From an uncultured Pelagibacteraceae bacterium (GTDB lineage Bacteria > Pseudomonadota > Alphaproteobacteria > Pelagibacterales > Pelagibacteraceae), in the NCBI GenBank assembly GCA_905612235.1, contig CAJQRF010000003.1, positions 1 to 64,000 on the forward strand: a stretch of 64,000 nt of DNA. Direction: 5' to 3'. Made by a program: the position numbers and the translations under genes. The notes below the pieces were generated by a model, which did no database searches, had not been told where the DNA came from, and saw nothing but the letters and a program-made list of their open reading frames with translations. Positions 33,843 through 44,216 of this stretch are shown piece by piece. Numbering within the stretch: the first letter of the stretch is position 1; every line of letters begins with the position of its first letter.

Positions 33843-34616
33843 ATGGAAATTAACATTAACTGTGATCTAGGGGAAAGCTCAAAGTTTCACTCAACAGAAA
33901 ATGACCCTCTTTTATTAAATATTGTTAACTCTGCAAATATAGCTTGTGGATATCATGCTGGAGATAAAATTACTATGGAAAAAACTATAGAAATTTCAAA
34001 AAAAAATAAAGTTAGTATAGGTGCTCACCCATCTTTTAAAGATAGAGAAAATTTTGGAAGAAAAAGGCTAAATTTATCAAATTGGGAAATAACTAAATTA
34101 ATAACTGAACAAATAAAATTACTTTCAGACATTGCTGCCAGTAAAGAAATGAAAATAACTCACGTCAAACCGCATGGCGCTTTAAATAATATGGCTTGTG
34201 AAGATTATGATCTAGCAAAAACTATTTCTGAATCCATAATAAAAATTAATAAAGATTTGATATTTTTAGTACCTACTGGATCTAAAATGGAGAAAGTAGG
34301 AAAAAATCTCGGAATGAAAATTGCTACAGAAATATTTGCTGATAGAAACTATGAAGATGATGGAAATTTAGTATTAAGATCAAAGAAAAATGCAATGATA
34401 ACTGACCCAAATATTGCCGCACAACACATTGTTAAAATGGTAAAAAATAAAGCATTAAATTGTTATTCAGGAAAACAAATTCCTTGTCAGATTGACTCAG
34501 TTTGCGTTCATGGTGATGGTCAAAATGCAGTAAAAACTGCTAAAAAAATAAAGGAAGGTCTTATAAGATCTGGTGTGACTTTAAAGACATTAGATAAAAT
34601 GAAAAAATTCATTTAA
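33843..34616 (+). CDS. pxpA: 5-oxoprolinase subunit PxpA (LamB/YcsF)
   Basis: 257 aa. NINCDLGESS (4-13), NIACGYHAGD (32-41), GAHPSFKDRENFGRKRL (60-76), THVKPHGALNNMAC and FADRNYEDDG are the family motifs, including the likely metal/substrate histidines and aspartates. It supplies the hydrolysing subunit of 5-oxoprolinase. In most genomes pxpA lies in the same direction as pxpBC; here it is divergent. Confidence 0.94.
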   Translation: MEININCDLGESSKFHSTENDPLLLNIVNSANIACGYHAGDKITMEKTIEISKKNKVSIGAHPSFKDRENFGRKRLNLSNWEITKLITEQIKLLSDIAASKEMKITHVKPHGALNNMACEDYDLAKTISESIIKINKDLIFLVPTGSKMEKVGKNLGMKIATEIFADRNYEDDGNLVLRSKKNAMITDPNIAAQHIVKMVKNKALNCYSGKQIPCQIDSVCVHGDGQNAVKTAKKIKEGLIRSGVTLKTLDKMKKFI

Positions 34617-34633
34617 GTAAGTTTTTAAATAAA

Positions 34634-35116
34634 ATGAAAAAAATTGCTAAATCTTTAATTATAATTTTTGCCATGTCTCTTTTTAATTGTAATTCAATTT
34701 TTGCTGCAGGAACTACCAGTAGTGGAAATGATGATGCTGATTTATATAAAAAAGGAAAAAATTTAGTGTATAGAGCTAAAAAACTTGAAAAAAAAAATAA
34801 AAACATGAAGGCAGAAAAATTATATTTAAAAGCCCTTGTTAATTTTGAGAAAGCTTATACTAAAGATAAAAAAAATCCGGATATATTAAACTATTTGGGT
34901 TATGCATTAAGAAAGACTGGTCAACTTGAAAAAGCAGAAATTTTTTATCTTAAAGGATTAGATCTTGACGCAGGACATTTGGGTATCAATGAATATCTAG
35001 GTGAACTTTATGTTCAAACTAATAGAATTGAACTTGCTGAAAAAAGACTTGAAGTTCTTGCTGGCTGCAAATGTGAAGAATATAAAGAACTAAAAGAATT
35101 AATAGATAATAATTAA
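34634..35116 (+). CDS. TPR-repeat protein, secreted
   Basis: 160 aa with an N-terminal signal sequence (IIIFAMSLFNCNSIFAAG, cut near residue 25). Residues 36-150 contain about three tetratricopeptide units (LYLKALVNFEKAYTKDKKNP, ILNYLGYALRKTGQLEKAEIFYLKGLDLDAGHLG, INEYLGELYVQTNRIELAEKRLEVL). The CKCEEYKEL C-terminus is conserved in alphaproteobacterial homologues. Periplasmic scaffold; no specific partner can be named. It follows pxpA by 17 bases, so it may be its distal gene. Confidence 0.8.
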   Translation: MKKIAKSLIIIFAMSLFNCNSIFAAGTTSSGNDDADLYKKGKNLVYRAKKLEKKNKNMKAEKLYLKALVNFEKAYTKDKKNPDILNYLGYALRKTGQLEKAEIFYLKGLDLDAGHLGINEYLGELYVQTNRIELAEKRLEVLAGCKCEEYKELKELIDNN

Positions 35117-35117
35117 A

Positions 35118-35573
35118 ATGAGATCCATTAAATCCACAGAAATAGATCATCTATACAAAATATTTAAACCTCAATTAAGTCCAAAAAAAATGTTAAAATT
35201 TGGTGTTTTTGGTGGCTCATATTTCGAAGGAAAAATAAAAGAATATCCTAAAGTGTGGTTTACAAAAGCAAAACTTAGTAAAACTTTTGATATAAAACAA
35301 AATTATTTTAAAGTTAAAGCGGGCCTATCAAGAGAGCACTGGATAGAAAAAGGTTGGATTTTTAAAGAAGACCCTTTGGGTTGGTTCCAGTGGTATTGTA
35401 GATTTACAAAAGGAAGACGTATTCCCCATATCGATGGTGTACAAATAAAAAGGTGGAAAAATTTTACTAGGCATGTAACTGCTATAAAAAATAACTGTGA
35501 GTCTGGTGATATATACTGCAGAAGAAGACAGAGACAAGCAATTTTGCAATGGGCTTATAATCCTTTTATTTAA
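35118..35573 (+). CDS. Conserved hypothetical protein
   Basis: 151 aa, basic, soluble, aromatic-rich. The MLKFGVFGGSYFEGKIKEYPKVWFTKAKLS (30-59) segment and the WIFKEDPLGWFQWYCRFTKGRRIP (75-98) region, with RQAILQWAYNP at the end, resemble a widespread uncharacterised family found also in eukaryotic microbes. No catalytic motif is apparent. It starts one base after the TPR gene's stop. Confidence 0.75.
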   Translation: MRSIKSTEIDHLYKIFKPQLSPKKMLKFGVFGGSYFEGKIKEYPKVWFTKAKLSKTFDIKQNYFKVKAGLSREHWIEKGWIFKEDPLGWFQWYCRFTKGRRIPHIDGVQIKRWKNFTRHVTAIKNNCESGDIYCRRRQRQAILQWAYNPFI

Positions 35574-35607
35574 CACAATTTAGCATTAGAATTATAAAAT
35601 ATATAAA

Positions 35608-36219
35608 GTGATAGAAGAGACCTTAATATTTTTTCAAATAATATTTATAGACATCGTGATGGCTGCAGATAATGCCATAATCATAGGCATGGTAGCAGCA
35701 AATTTTGCTCCAAAAAACAGAAAACAAATCATAATGTGGGGTGTTTTTGCAGCCTTTATTTTCAGAATTATATTCGCCTTTTCTGCAACTTTTTTATTTC
35801 AATTTGCATTCATTAAACTAATTGGTGGAGCACTACTTTTATGGATTGTTAACGAACTTAGACAAGATTTATTTAATATTAAAAAAATAAAATCTCCCAC
35901 AAAAAAATCAAAGGAACCATCTTTTATGAGTGGAGTTTATAAAGTCTTGGTAGCTGATATTACGCTAAGTTTTGACAACGTTTTAGGAGTAGCTGGCGCA
36001 GCTAAAGATCATTACTTTTTATTATTCTTTGGTTTATTTTTATCTGTAGTTTTAATAGGAGCAGCCGCATCTTATTTTGCAAAATATATTCAAGATCATA
36101 AATGGGTGGGTTATATCGGTTTAGTTGTAATTCTACTAGTAGCAATTCAATTAATTATTGGCGGTTTAATAGACTACAATGTTCTTGTAATCAATAAACC
36201 TTTTGCTTCCTGGTTTTAA
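35608..36219 (+). CDS. TerC/YjbE-family membrane protein
   Basis: 203 aa, six to seven transmembrane helices; starts at [24 protein letters not shown] (14-34) and [18 protein letters not shown] (105-122) are the paired acidic signatures (D-N in a membrane helix) of the YjbE/TerC family. Members export manganese or other divalent metals, including across membranes of newly made exoenzymes. No yybP-type manganese riboswitch is visible upstream. The stop overlaps the convergent prpD-like gene by four bases. Confidence 0.88.
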   Translation: MIEETLIFFQIIFIDIVMAADNAIIIGMVAANFAPKNRKQIIMWGVFAAFIFRIIFAFSATFLFQFAFIKLIGGALLLWIVNELRQDLFNIKKIKSPTKKSKEPSFMSGVYKVLVADITLSFDNVLGVAGAAKDHYFLLFFGLFLSVVLIGAAASYFAKYIQDHKWVGYIGLVVILLVAIQLIIGGLIDYNVLVINKPFASWF

Positions 36220-37721
36220 AATATAGTTTTTTTAGAAGAAGATAAATTTTTAAGATCAGATTTAACTTCAATATTAAGTTTATGTAAGTCTGATTTACCT
36301 AACTCTCTTAAACTTTGAACACTATTTAAAAATCCCTCAGATTCTTTTTGGTCGATAATGCTAGAGGTCAAAGTTTTAAATTTATTAATATAATCTTCTC
36401 TTTTAAAAGGTCTATTACCACTAGGATGAGCATCCGCAACACCTAGCTTAGATTTAATTTTAGACCCATTTTTCATTTGAATCACAACTTCTCCACCAAA
36501 GCATTTTTTTTTAGGGTTTGGTTCATGGTATTTTTTTGTCCATTTCTTATCTTCGTAAGTCACTATTTTTTGCCACAAATCAATTGTACTTTTTTTATTT
36601 GCTCTTTCATGAGTATAAGAGTCAATATGGTGCCAAACACCATCTTCTAAGGCAACGGCAAAAATATACATAATTGAATGGTCTAAAGTTTCTCTAGAAG
36701 CATTTGGATCCACTTTTTGAGGATCATTTGCTCCTGTACCAATTACATAATGTGTATGATGACTTGTGAAAATTTTAATTTTTTTAATATCCGAAATATC
36801 TTTAATTTTTTTATTTAAACTTATAGCAAGATCTATTAAAGCTTGCGACTGGTACTCCGCCGAATATTCTTTTGTATAAGTTTCTAATATAGATTTTTTT
36901 TCCTCTTTTATATTTGGTAATGGAACAGTATATTTTGCTTTCTTCCCAGATAACACATGAGCTATTACGCTATCTTCACCTTCGTATATTGGGCTTGGTG
37001 AACCCTCTCCTCTCATTGCTCTATCTACTGCTTCAATAGATAATTTACCTGCATGCGCAGGAGCAAATGCTTTCCAACTTGATATTTCTCCTTTTCTAGA
37101 TTGTCTCGTAGAAATAGTTGTGTGCAAAGCTTGTTGAATTGATTGATAAATTATTTCTGTATCCAAATTTAATAAAGATCCGAGACCAGCTGCAACACTA
37201 GGTCCTAAATGGGCAATATGATCAATCTTATGTTCATGAAGACAAATTCCTTTAACTAAATTTACTTGGACTTCATAAGCTGTAATAATGCCTCTTATTA
37301 AGTCTACTCCTGATAAATTTTTTTGTTGAGCTACTGCTAATATGGGTGGAATATTGTCACCTGGGTGACTGTAATCAGCAGCTAAAAACGTATCATGATA
37401 ATCTAATTCTCTAACGGCTGTTCCATTGGCCCATGCAGCCCATTCACAATGAAATCTTTGATTTGAATTTACACCAAATATAGTTGCTCCATTATTTCTG
37501 GGATGAGTTAAAGCCATATCTCTCGCAGAAATCACTGGTTGTCTTTCTAATGATGCTACAGCAACAGCGGCATTATCAATTATTCTATTTATGACCATAT
37601 CAATTGATTTTTCATTTAAAGGTGAATTATCAGAAGCAATTTCAGCAATTTTCCATGCCAGTTGGTCTTCTTTTTTTAACTTTGATTTAGATGAATGAAC
37701 TTTAACTTTAATATTTTTCAA
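36216..37721 (-). CDS. prpD: MmgE/PrpD family dehydratase
   Basis: 501 aa. 2-Methylcitrate dehydratase-type enzyme. [73 protein letters not shown] (about 80-130) and [29 protein letters not shown] are diagnostic. The gene lies directly behind aconitase, a known pairing, since 2-methylcitrate isomerisation uses an aconitase. No prpB or prpC is in the window, so propionate metabolism by the full methylcitrate cycle cannot be shown; some PrpD-family proteins hydrate other substrates. Confidence 0.88.
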   Translation of the reverse strand: MKNIKVKVHSSKSKLKKEDQLAWKIAEIASDNSPLNEKSIDMVINRIIDNAAVAVASLERQPVISARDMALTHPRNNGATIFGVNSNQRFHCEWAAWANGTAVRELDYHDTFLAADYSHPGDNIPPILAVAQQKNLSGVDLIRGIITAYEVQVNLVKGICLHEHKIDHIAHLGPSVAAGLGSLLNLDTEIIYQSIQQALHTTISTRQSRKGEISSWKAFAPAHAGKLSIEAVDRAMRGEGSPSPIYEGEDSVIAHVLSGKKAKYTVPLPNIKEEKKSILETYTKEYSAEYQSQALIDLAISLNKKIKDISDIKKIKIFTSHHTHYVIGTGANDPQKVDPNASRETLDHSIMYIFAVALEDGVWHHIDSYTHERANKKSTIDLWQKIVTYEDKKWTKKYHEPNPKKKCFGGEVVIQMKNGSKIKSKLGVADAHPSGNRPFKREDYINKFKTLTSSIIDQKESEGFLNSVQSLRELGKSDLHKLNIEVKSDLKNLSSSKKTIF

Positions 37722-37732
37722 TTTTTTAACCT

Positions 37733-40402
37733 TTATAACATATTTCTCAAAACATACTGAAGAATGCCACCATTTTTATAATACTCAACTTCATTTGTGG
37801 TATCAATTCTGCATAATAATTTAATTTTTTTAATTGTTGTATCTACATATTTAATTTCACAATCAATATCTTCCCTAGGACCTATTCCTTTTTCAATATC
37901 TATAATTGTAAATAATTCTGAACCTATAATATTTAGGTTTTTTCTATTAAATCCTTTTTTAAATTGCAAAGGAAGTATCCCCATACCAATCAAGTTTGAG
38001 CGATGTATTCTTTCAAAACTCTCAGCTATAACTGCTTTAATACCTAATAATTTTGTTCCTTTTGCTGCCCAATCTCTAGATGATCCGGTTCCATATTCTT
38101 TGCCAGCAACAACTATCAGGTCATTTCCCCTTTTTTTATATTCAGTAGCTGCATCATATACACTAACAACTTTTCCTTCTGGATATATTTTGGTAAATCC
38201 GCCTTCAGTTTTTGAAGCTATTTCATTTCTTATTCTAATATTTCCAAATGTTCCTCTCATCATTACTTCGTGATTACCTCTTCTAGATCCATAAGAATTA
38301 AAATCTTTCTCTTGCACTTGATGTTTCATAAAATAGTCACCTGTTGGACTATCTTTTGTAATTGTGCCTGCAGGTGAAATATGATCAGTAGTAACTGTAT
38401 CTCCCAAAATTAATAAAGGTCTAGCATTTGAAATTTTTTTAAATCCCTCAGGTTGTTCTGACATGTTTTCAAAAAATGGGGGTTTTTTCACATATGTAGA
38501 TGTTTCATCCCAATTATAAATGCTACCCTCAGAAGTCTTAATGTCTTTCCAGGGCGCGGGTCCTTCAGATATGTTTGAATATCGTTTATTAAACATATCT
38601 GCATTTATTGAGGTTAAAATTAAATCCTGGATTTCTTTATTGCTAGGCCAAATATCTTTTAAAAAAACTGACTTTCCATTTTTATCTTTTCCTAAAGGTT
38701 CTTTATATAAATCAAATTTCATTGATCCAGCTAAAGCATAAGCGACTACTAGAGGTGGGGACGCTAAGTAATTTGCTTTTACATCAGGATTTATTCTCCC
38801 TTCGAAATTTCTATTGCCTGACAAAACTGAAACTGCATACAAGTTACCTTTTTTTATGGCTTCAGATATATTTTGATCAAGAGGACCTGAATTTCCAATA
38901 CAAGTTGTGCAACCGTACCCAACAAGATTAAAACCTAGCTCATCTAAATATTTATTTAAACCTGCTTTCTTTAAATAGTCTGTCACAACTTGAGATCCAG
39001 GTGCTAGTGAAGTTTTTACCCAAGGTTTAACTGTTAAACCTTTTTCTATTGCTTTTTTAGCAAGTAACCCTGCTCCAATTAAAACACTTGGATTTGATGT
39101 ATTGGTGCATGATGTAATAGCGGCAATCACAACATCTCCATCTTGCAATTCAAATTTTTTTCCTGAAACTGACTCTTTTTTGAAAGACTCTCTTTTAGTA
39201 TTTTCTTTAAAGCTTTGTAAAAACAGTTTAGCTGATTCTGTTAACAAAACTTTATCCTGAGGTCGTTTTGGTCCAGCAATACTTGGCACTACATTTGACA
39301 TATCTAGCTCTAATGTGTCTGAAAAAATAATATCATTATCAGCCCACAAACCTTGCTCTTTTGAGTAATTTTCTACAAGAGAAATAGTTTTTTTATCCCT
39401 TCCTGAAAACTTTAAATATTTTAATGTTTCCTGATCTACTGGAAAAAAACCACAAGTAGCACCATACTCTGGTGCCATATTTGCGATAGTTGCTCGATCA
39501 GCTAATGAAAGATTTTTTAGTCCATCACCATAAAACTCTACAAACTTTCCTACTACACCTTTCGTTCTTAATAATTGAACAATTGTGAGAACCAAATCAG
39601 TTGCTGTTGTACCTTCAGAAAGTTTATTGCTAAGTTTGAATCCAATTACTTCGGGTATTAACATTGATATTGGCTGTCCTAACATTGCTGCTTCAGCTTC
39701 AATTCCGCCAACTCCCCAACCAAGTACTGAGAGGCCATTCACCATTGTAGTATGACTATCTGTTCCAACGAGTGTATCCGGGTATGCATACACATCACCA
39801 TCACTATTGGATGACCAAACAACCTTTGATAAATATTCAAGATTAACTTGGTGACATATGCCAGTTCCAGGTGGAACCACTCTAAAATTATCAAATGCTT
39901 TCTGTCCCCATTTTAAAAAAGAATATCTCTCTCCATTTCTTGAAAATTCTTTTTCTACATTTTTTTTAAAAGAATCATTTGAGGCGTAATTATCTACCAT
40001 TACTGAGTGATCAATAACTAAATCTACACTAGATATTGGATTGATTTTGTTTGGGTCTTTATTTTTAGACTTTACTGCGTCCCGCATGGCCGCAAGATCA
40101 GCAACTGCTGGTATTCCTGTATAATCTTGCATCAATACTCTGGTCGGTCTATATGCAATTTCTGTATTAGATTTTTTATTTTTAAGCCAATTTTTTATAG
40201 CTAATATCTGTTCTTTTTTAACTATTTTGTTATCTTCAAATCTTAACAGATTTTCTAATAGTACTTTTAGTGACTTAGGTAATTTTGAAATTCCAGTTAA
40301 ACCAGATTTCTCAGCTTCTTTAAGACTAAATATATTGTAAATACTATTATCTACTTTTAATTTTTTAAGAGTTTTAAAAGAATCTTTGCTATTTATTTTC
40401 AT
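37733..40402 (-). CDS. acnA: Aconitate hydratase AcnA
   Basis: 889 aa starting at the ATG giving [15 protein letters not shown]; the track adds nine codons that overlap the next gene. The TCA-cycle enzyme interconverting citrate and isocitrate. Cluster ligands are in [17 protein letters not shown] and [12 protein letters not shown]; other motifs include [31 protein letters not shown] and [13 protein letters not shown] (the swivel domain). It is of the AcnA/IRP type. Followed 11 bases later by the PrpD-like gene on the same strand. Confidence 0.97.
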   Translation of the reverse strand: MKINSKDSFKTLKKLKVDNSIYNIFSLKEAEKSGLTGISKLPKSLKVLLENLLRFEDNKIVKKEQILAIKNWLKNKKSNTEIAYRPTRVLMQDYTGIPAVADLAAMRDAVKSKNKDPNKINPISSVDLVIDHSVMVDNYASNDSFKKNVEKEFSRNGERYSFLKWGQKAFDNFRVVPPGTGICHQVNLEYLSKVVWSSNSDGDVYAYPDTLVGTDSHTTMVNGLSVLGWGVGGIEAEAAMLGQPISMLIPEVIGFKLSNKLSEGTTATDLVLTIVQLLRTKGVVGKFVEFYGDGLKNLSLADRATIANMAPEYGATCGFFPVDQETLKYLKFSGRDKKTISLVENYSKEQGLWADNDIIFSDTLELDMSNVVPSIAGPKRPQDKVLLTESAKLFLQSFKENTKRESFKKESVSGKKFELQDGDVVIAAITSCTNTSNPSVLIGAGLLAKKAIEKGLTVKPWVKTSLAPGSQVVTDYLKKAGLNKYLDELGFNLVGYGCTTCIGNSGPLDQNISEAIKKGNLYAVSVLSGNRNFEGRINPDVKANYLASPPLVVAYALAGSMKFDLYKEPLGKDKNGKSVFLKDIWPSNKEIQDLILTSINADMFNKRYSNISEGPAPWKDIKTSEGSIYNWDETSTYVKKPPFFENMSEQPEGFKKISNARPLLILGDTVTTDHISPAGTITKDSPTGDYFMKHQVQEKDFNSYGSRRGNHEVMMRGTFGNIRIRNEIASKTEGGFTKIYPEGKVVSVYDAATEYKKRGNDLIVVAGKEYGTGSSRDWAAKGTKLLGIKAVIAESFERIHRSNLIGMGILPLQFKKGFNRKNLNIIGSELFTIIDIEKGIGPREDIDCEIKYVDTTIKKIKLLCRIDTTNEVEYYKNGGILQYVLRNML

Positions 40403-40995
40403 ATTTTTAAATAAATAAGTATAACACAAACAATTAACGAAAGGGACATTGTGTAATTAAATATTTGAATAAATTTTTTATTTTCAGCAAATCGTCTAAG
40501 AAATTTTCCTAATAAGCACCAACTTGTTATACTTGTTACTGCACAAAAAAAAGAAACTATTATAACCACCAATGAATGAAAAATATAATTTTCTCCTAGT
40601 TCGACAAAAAGCGATATACTTGTAATTGCCGCAAATACACCTTTTGGATTTATAAATTGAAAAATAAATGTGTCAAAAAACTTAACGGGGTTTTTTATAC
40701 TTTTTTTTTTAATTTGGTTTTGAAAAGAAATTTTATAAGCTAAATAAATTAAAAAGATTGATCCAATAACTTTTATAATAGTTTTTAGTATAGGGTAAGC
40801 ATTAAATACTATATTTAATCCTCCAGCTGCTAAACTTATAAGAATAGTATAACCAAAAGTTACACCTAAAATTAAAGGTACAGATTTTTTTATACCAAAA
40901 TTGAATCCTGAATAAGACCCTATTATATTATTAGGTCCAGGAGTGAATGCGGCAGCAATACTAAAAAAAATTAATGGAACCAGTTGTGGATACAT
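40399..40995 (-). CDS. LysE/RhtB-family exporter
   Basis: 198 aa, five to six transmembrane helices. AAAFTPGPNNIIGSYSGFNFGIKKSVPLILGVTFGY (14-49) carries the conserved PGPNN motif of LysE/RhtB exporters and IYLAYKISFQ the second. Amino acid efflux is the usual function. Its last 4 bases overlap the start of aconitase. Confidence 0.9.
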   Translation of the reverse strand: MYPQLVPLIFFSIAAAFTPGPNNIIGSYSGFNFGIKKSVPLILGVTFGYTILISLAAGGLNIVFNAYPILKTIIKVIGSIFLIYLAYKISFQNQIKKKSIKNPVKFFDTFIFQFINPKGVFAAITSISLFVELGENYIFHSLVVIIVSFFCAVTSITSWCLLGKFLRRFAENKKFIQIFNYTMSLSLIVCVILIYLKI

Positions 40996-41004
40996 TTCGA
41001 TGGT

Positions 41005-41346
41005 TTAAGCTATTTCTAAACCATTTTCAACTTTTTGTGATGGTTGCACCAATGCAACTTTTCCGTCCTTTTCTATTGCTCCTAAAATAAGAACTTCAGA
41101 AACTATTCCAGCAATATTTTTTTTTGGAAAATTACAAACTCCTATTACTTGCTTGCCTACTAAATTTTGTTCATTGTAATAATGGGTAATTTGTGCAGAA
41201 GATTTTTTAACACCTGTAGATTCTCCAAAATCAACCTCGACAACTAGCGAAGGTTTTCTTGCCTTTTCATTTTTTTTAACACTTAGCACTGTTCCAACTT
41301 TAATCTCTACTTTAGCATAATCCTCAAATGTTATTTCTTGTTTCAT
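41005..41346 (-). CDS. csaA: tRNA-binding OB-fold protein, CsaA-like
   Basis: 113 aa from the ATG giving MKQEITFEDYAKVEIKVGT; the track's earlier start would overlap the divergent argE. The tRNA-binding domain (PF01588) is complete: EIKVGTVLSVKKNEKARKPSLVVEVDFGESTGVKKSSAQIT, LVGKQVIGVCNFPKKNIAGIVSEVLILG. CsaA is a chaperone-like export factor and binds tRNA. Small family proteins of this length lack methionyl-tRNA synthetase. Confidence 0.88.
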   Translation of the reverse strand: MKQEITFEDYAKVEIKVGTVLSVKKNEKARKPSLVVEVDFGESTGVKKSSAQITHYYNEQNLVGKQVIGVCNFPKKNIAGIVSEVLILGAIEKDGKVALVQPSQKVENGLEIA

Positions 41347-41376
41347 AGGAATAATGTATAATATCTTTTTATTTGA

Positions 41377-42570
41377 ATGACCATGCAAAAAAATATTATT
41401 AATGAAGTGTTTCCTGAAACTTTAAAGATTTTAGCTGAATTAATAAAATTCCAAACAGTTTCTGGAACTTCTAATATTGCATTGATAGAATATTGTGAAA
41501 AAAAACTAGAAGCGTTGGGCGCTGAATCATTTAAAACTTTTGATGATAAAAAATTAAGAGTAAATCTATTTTCAACAATAAGTGGTAAGCGAAAATTAAA
41601 TGGAGGTGGAATAATTTTGTCTGGTCACACAGATGTAGTTCCAGCCTCGGTGAAAGAGTGGTCTTCCGATCCTTTTGTTGCGAATGAAAGAGATAATAAA
41701 GTGTTTGGCCGAGGCTCTTGTGATATGAAAGGATTTATTGCTTGCACTCTAGCTTTAGCTCCTTATTTCGCTTCAGAAAATTTAAAAAAACCAATTCATT
41801 TATCATATACTTATGATGAAGAAACTGCATGTCAGGGTGCTCCTGTAATGTTAAAAGAACTAAAAAAGAGAAAAATTAATTGCTCAATATGTATTGTTGG
41901 AGAACCAACTAACATGAAAGCGATACACGCGCATAAAGGATGCTATGAATATTCTACTCATTTTTTTGGTTTAGCTGGACACGGTTCTGCTCCTGATAAA
42001 GGTGTTAACGCTGTTGAATATGCGACTAGATTTATAAATAAACTTATGGAACTTAGAAACGAGCTCAAGAAAAGAAAACCAAAAAATTCTGTTTTTACGC
42101 CACCTTACACAACATTACAAATTGGAAGAATAAAGGGTGGAGTTGCAAGAAATGTAATTGCAGATCAGTGTACTGTTGATTGGGAATTAAGACCAGTAGT
42201 CTATGAAGATGGTGTGTTTGTTAACCGAACTATGGACAAATATGTTAAAGATATTTTGTTACCTGACATGAGAAAAATTTTTCCTCAATCTAATATTAGA
42301 AAAGAAATTATCGGTGAAATCGTTGGATTTGATAAAGAAGAAAAATCTGAAGCTGTTAATTTAATTTGTAATTTAACTGGAGATAATTCGAGAGATGTCG
42401 TTTCATTCGGTACGGAGGCTGGTTTGTTTCAAGAACTAGGTATTAGCACTGTAGTATGTGGTCCAGGCTCAATTGAGCAAGCCCACAAAATAGACGAGTA
42501 TGTAAGTTTTGATGAGTTAAAATTATGTTTAAAAATGTTAATTGATCTTAGAGAGCAAATAAAAAATTAA
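41377..42570 (+). CDS. argE: Acetylornithine deacetylase ArgE
   Basis: 397 aa M20 metallopeptidase. LSGHTDVVPAS (80-90) has the first zinc ligand, FGRGSCDMKGFIAC (108-121) the second, TYDEETACQGA the catalytic glutamate and GEPTNMKAIHAHKGC; SFGTEAGLFQELGISTVVCGPGSIEQAHKIDEYV contains the last ligand. ArgE releases acetate from N-acetylornithine in arginine synthesis. Start 41383 (MQKNI) is equally possible; neither has a Shine-Dalgarno. DapE or related deacetylases are alternatives, but the GSIEQAHKIDEYV sequence favours ArgE. Confidence 0.88.
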   Translation: MTMQKNIINEVFPETLKILAELIKFQTVSGTSNIALIEYCEKKLEALGAESFKTFDDKKLRVNLFSTISGKRKLNGGGIILSGHTDVVPASVKEWSSDPFVANERDNKVFGRGSCDMKGFIACTLALAPYFASENLKKPIHLSYTYDEETACQGAPVMLKELKKRKINCSICIVGEPTNMKAIHAHKGCYEYSTHFFGLAGHGSAPDKGVNAVEYATRFINKLMELRNELKKRKPKNSVFTPPYTTLQIGRIKGGVARNVIADQCTVDWELRPVVYEDGVFVNRTMDKYVKDILLPDMRKIFPQSNIRKEIIGEIVGFDKEEKSEAVNLICNLTGDNSRDVVSFGTEAGLFQELGISTVVCGPGSIEQAHKIDEYVSFDELKLCLKMLIDLREQIKN

Positions 42571-42664
42571 ATTTTACATTTACCAAATAATTATTATAAT
42601 AGCTTTATGGTAGTTATATATATTGTTGTGGCCTTATGGGCCGTTGGCTTAATTGCAGAATAAT

Positions 42665-42788
42665 TTAATTTTGTAATTTAATTCCTCTTAATTCTGGCAA
42701 TCTTACAAAAGTAGATGTGCCTGCAAATTTAGGATCTTTAGTTCCACTCGCTGGTTGAATAAGATTTTTTGTTTTTTTCTTTTTTCAT
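42665..42788 (-). pseudogene. Remnant of an agmatinase-family ureohydrolase N-terminus
   Basis: The 275-base spacer between argE and the gluzincin gene holds no intact gene. On the minus strand it reads NLIQPASGTKDPKFAGTST then FVRLPELRGIKLQN and a stop. The pattern QPxxGxxxPxFAGxxTxxRLP matches the N-terminus of agmatinase/guanidinobutyrase enzymes. The likely ATG (42788) is out of frame, separated by a run of As at 42758..42787, so a homopolymer frameshift precedes it. The rest of the enzyme is missing. An 18-codon plus-strand frame (42607..42663, MVVIYIVVALWAVGLIAE) in the same spacer is hydrophobic and may or may not be expressed. Confidence 0.4.
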
Positions 42789-42845
42789 TTATAAATAAAA
42801 CTTATCACATTCTAACAATTTCGAATATCTTGTATATTAATATTT

Positions 42846-43568
42846 ATGAACTTATTTAGACTTATTTTCCTTTTTTTTATTTTCATCTCTCCATTAAAAG
42901 CTGATGCAATTTATGATTTAATTAGAATTCCTAATCTGGAAATTTATGAAATAAATACTGAAAACAAACTTAAATATTTTTATGCATTAAGTTCTTTTCG
43001 ATTAAGTGTTCAAAAGAATATAGTATGTTTAAAATCAGATAAGAAAATATTAGATGAAAAATATAAATTAATTTATAAAAATCTTAATAAATACTCTTAT
43101 AATTTTTTAAAAAAAATTAACCTTAAATACATAGTAATGTGTGAAAATTTATCTATTTCAGAAATTAATACCGCAGGTATTCCTGATCATATTATGAAAA
43201 CTTTAATATTAGATATTAAATTTGATAAAAAATATTTTGAAAGAGTGATACATCATGAGGTGTTTCATATTATAAATGACAGTCATAAAGAAATTTTTAA
43301 TCATAATGAGTGGATAAAACTAAACAACAAAAACTTTAAATACGCTGAATGCTCTACTTGTGCTGAAAAATTGGGATTAGATACATATAAAAAAACAAAT
43401 GGTTTTTTTACAGAATATTCTCAATCGACAGCTTCAGAAGATATGGCAGAAGTGTTTTCTCACTTGATGATCAAAGGAATTAAAGCAACCAATGACCCTG
43501 TTCTTAAAAAAAAAGAAGATTTTATAAAAACAAATTTATTAAAAATAGATAATTCTTTTAAATTTTGA
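42846..43568 (+). CDS. Putative secreted zinc metallopeptidase (gluzincin-like)
   Basis: 240 aa. Signal peptide about 1-19 (LIFLFFIFISPLKADA). The zinc site is VIHHEVFHIIND, with His137-Glu138-x-x-His141, and STASEDMAEVFSHLM (194-208) carries the acidic third ligand (Glu198 or Glu202). Aromatic FFTEYSQSTASEDMAEVF matches the putative zinc-binding metallopeptidase family seen in several bacterial lineages. A periplasmic or secreted protease of unknown target. The stop is 3 bases from the periplasmic cyclophilin, so the two are likely co-expressed. Confidence 0.75.
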   Translation: MNLFRLIFLFFIFISPLKADAIYDLIRIPNLEIYEINTENKLKYFYALSSFRLSVQKNIVCLKSDKKILDEKYKLIYKNLNKYSYNFLKKINLKYIVMCENLSISEINTAGIPDHIMKTLILDIKFDKKYFERVIHHEVFHIINDSHKEIFNHNEWIKLNNKNFKYAECSTCAEKLGLDTYKKTNGFFTEYSQSTASEDMAEVFSHLMIKGIKATNDPVLKKKEDFIKTNLLKIDNSFKF

Positions 43569-43571
43569 TTT

Positions 43572-44216
43572 ATGATAAAAAAAATAAAAGCATCAAAATC
43601 AGAAAAAATTATATTTGTTTTTTTGATTATTTTAACAACATTTACTTTAATTTTTTTTGTCACTATTAAGAATAAGTGTTTATTTGTTAAAAATTATAAT
43701 CCGGAAAATATACAATTTGAAAAACCTCGAAATATTGCAATTCTTAATGCAACATGTGGAAATATAATTATAGAACTTTATCCAAATATTTCTCCTAATG
43801 CAGTAAAGAGATTTAAAACTTTAATAAAATCTGGTGCATATAATAATATTGCTTTTCATAGAGTTATTGAAAATAGATTAATTCAAGCTGGAGATCTAGA
43901 GTTTGGAAAAAAAAATAGTTTAGACTATGGAAAAATAGGAACGGGAAATTCAGGATTGGGAACTATTAAATCTGAACTGAATGGAGATTTTAAGTATACA
44001 AAAGGAAGTGTTGGTTTGGCTAAAACATTTAAAAACGATACAGAAGATAGTCAATTTTTTATTATATTAAATGATGAGCCTTTGTATGAAGGTGAATATA
44101 CTCCAGTTGGAAAAGTAATATATGGTTTAAATGTATTAAAGAAAATAAAGTTTTTAAAAAATTCAGAATACGTATTAAGACCTGATTTTATTAATTCTCT
44201 TTCAATGTACAAATAA
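43572..44216 (+). CDS. ppi: Peptidyl-prolyl isomerase, cyclophilin type, membrane-anchored
   Basis: 214 aa. An uncleaved transmembrane anchor (IIFVFLIILTTFTLIFFVTI, 14-33) followed by a cyclophilin domain from about residue 56: AILNATCGNIIIELYPNISPNAVKRFKTLI, IAFHRVIENRLIQAGDLEFGKKN, ELNGDFKYTKGSVGLAKTFKNDTEDSQFFIILND. The catalytic FHRVI and QxGD pair are kept, although the tryptophan of cyclosporin binding is not seen. It assists periplasmic protein folding. Confidence 0.9.
   Translation: MIKKIKASKSEKIIFVFLIILTTFTLIFFVTIKNKCLFVKNYNPENIQFEKPRNIAILNATCGNIIIELYPNISPNAVKRFKTLIKSGAYNNIAFHRVIENRLIQAGDLEFGKKNSLDYGKIGTGNSGLGTIKSELNGDFKYTKGSVGLAKTFKNDTEDSQFFIILNDEPLYEGEYTPVGKVIYGLNVLKKIKFLKNSEYVLRPDFINSLSMYK

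Noticed and set aside
37797-38273. 158-codon plus-strand ORF over aconitase
   Set aside because: Shadow of a well-conserved AcnA C-terminal domain.
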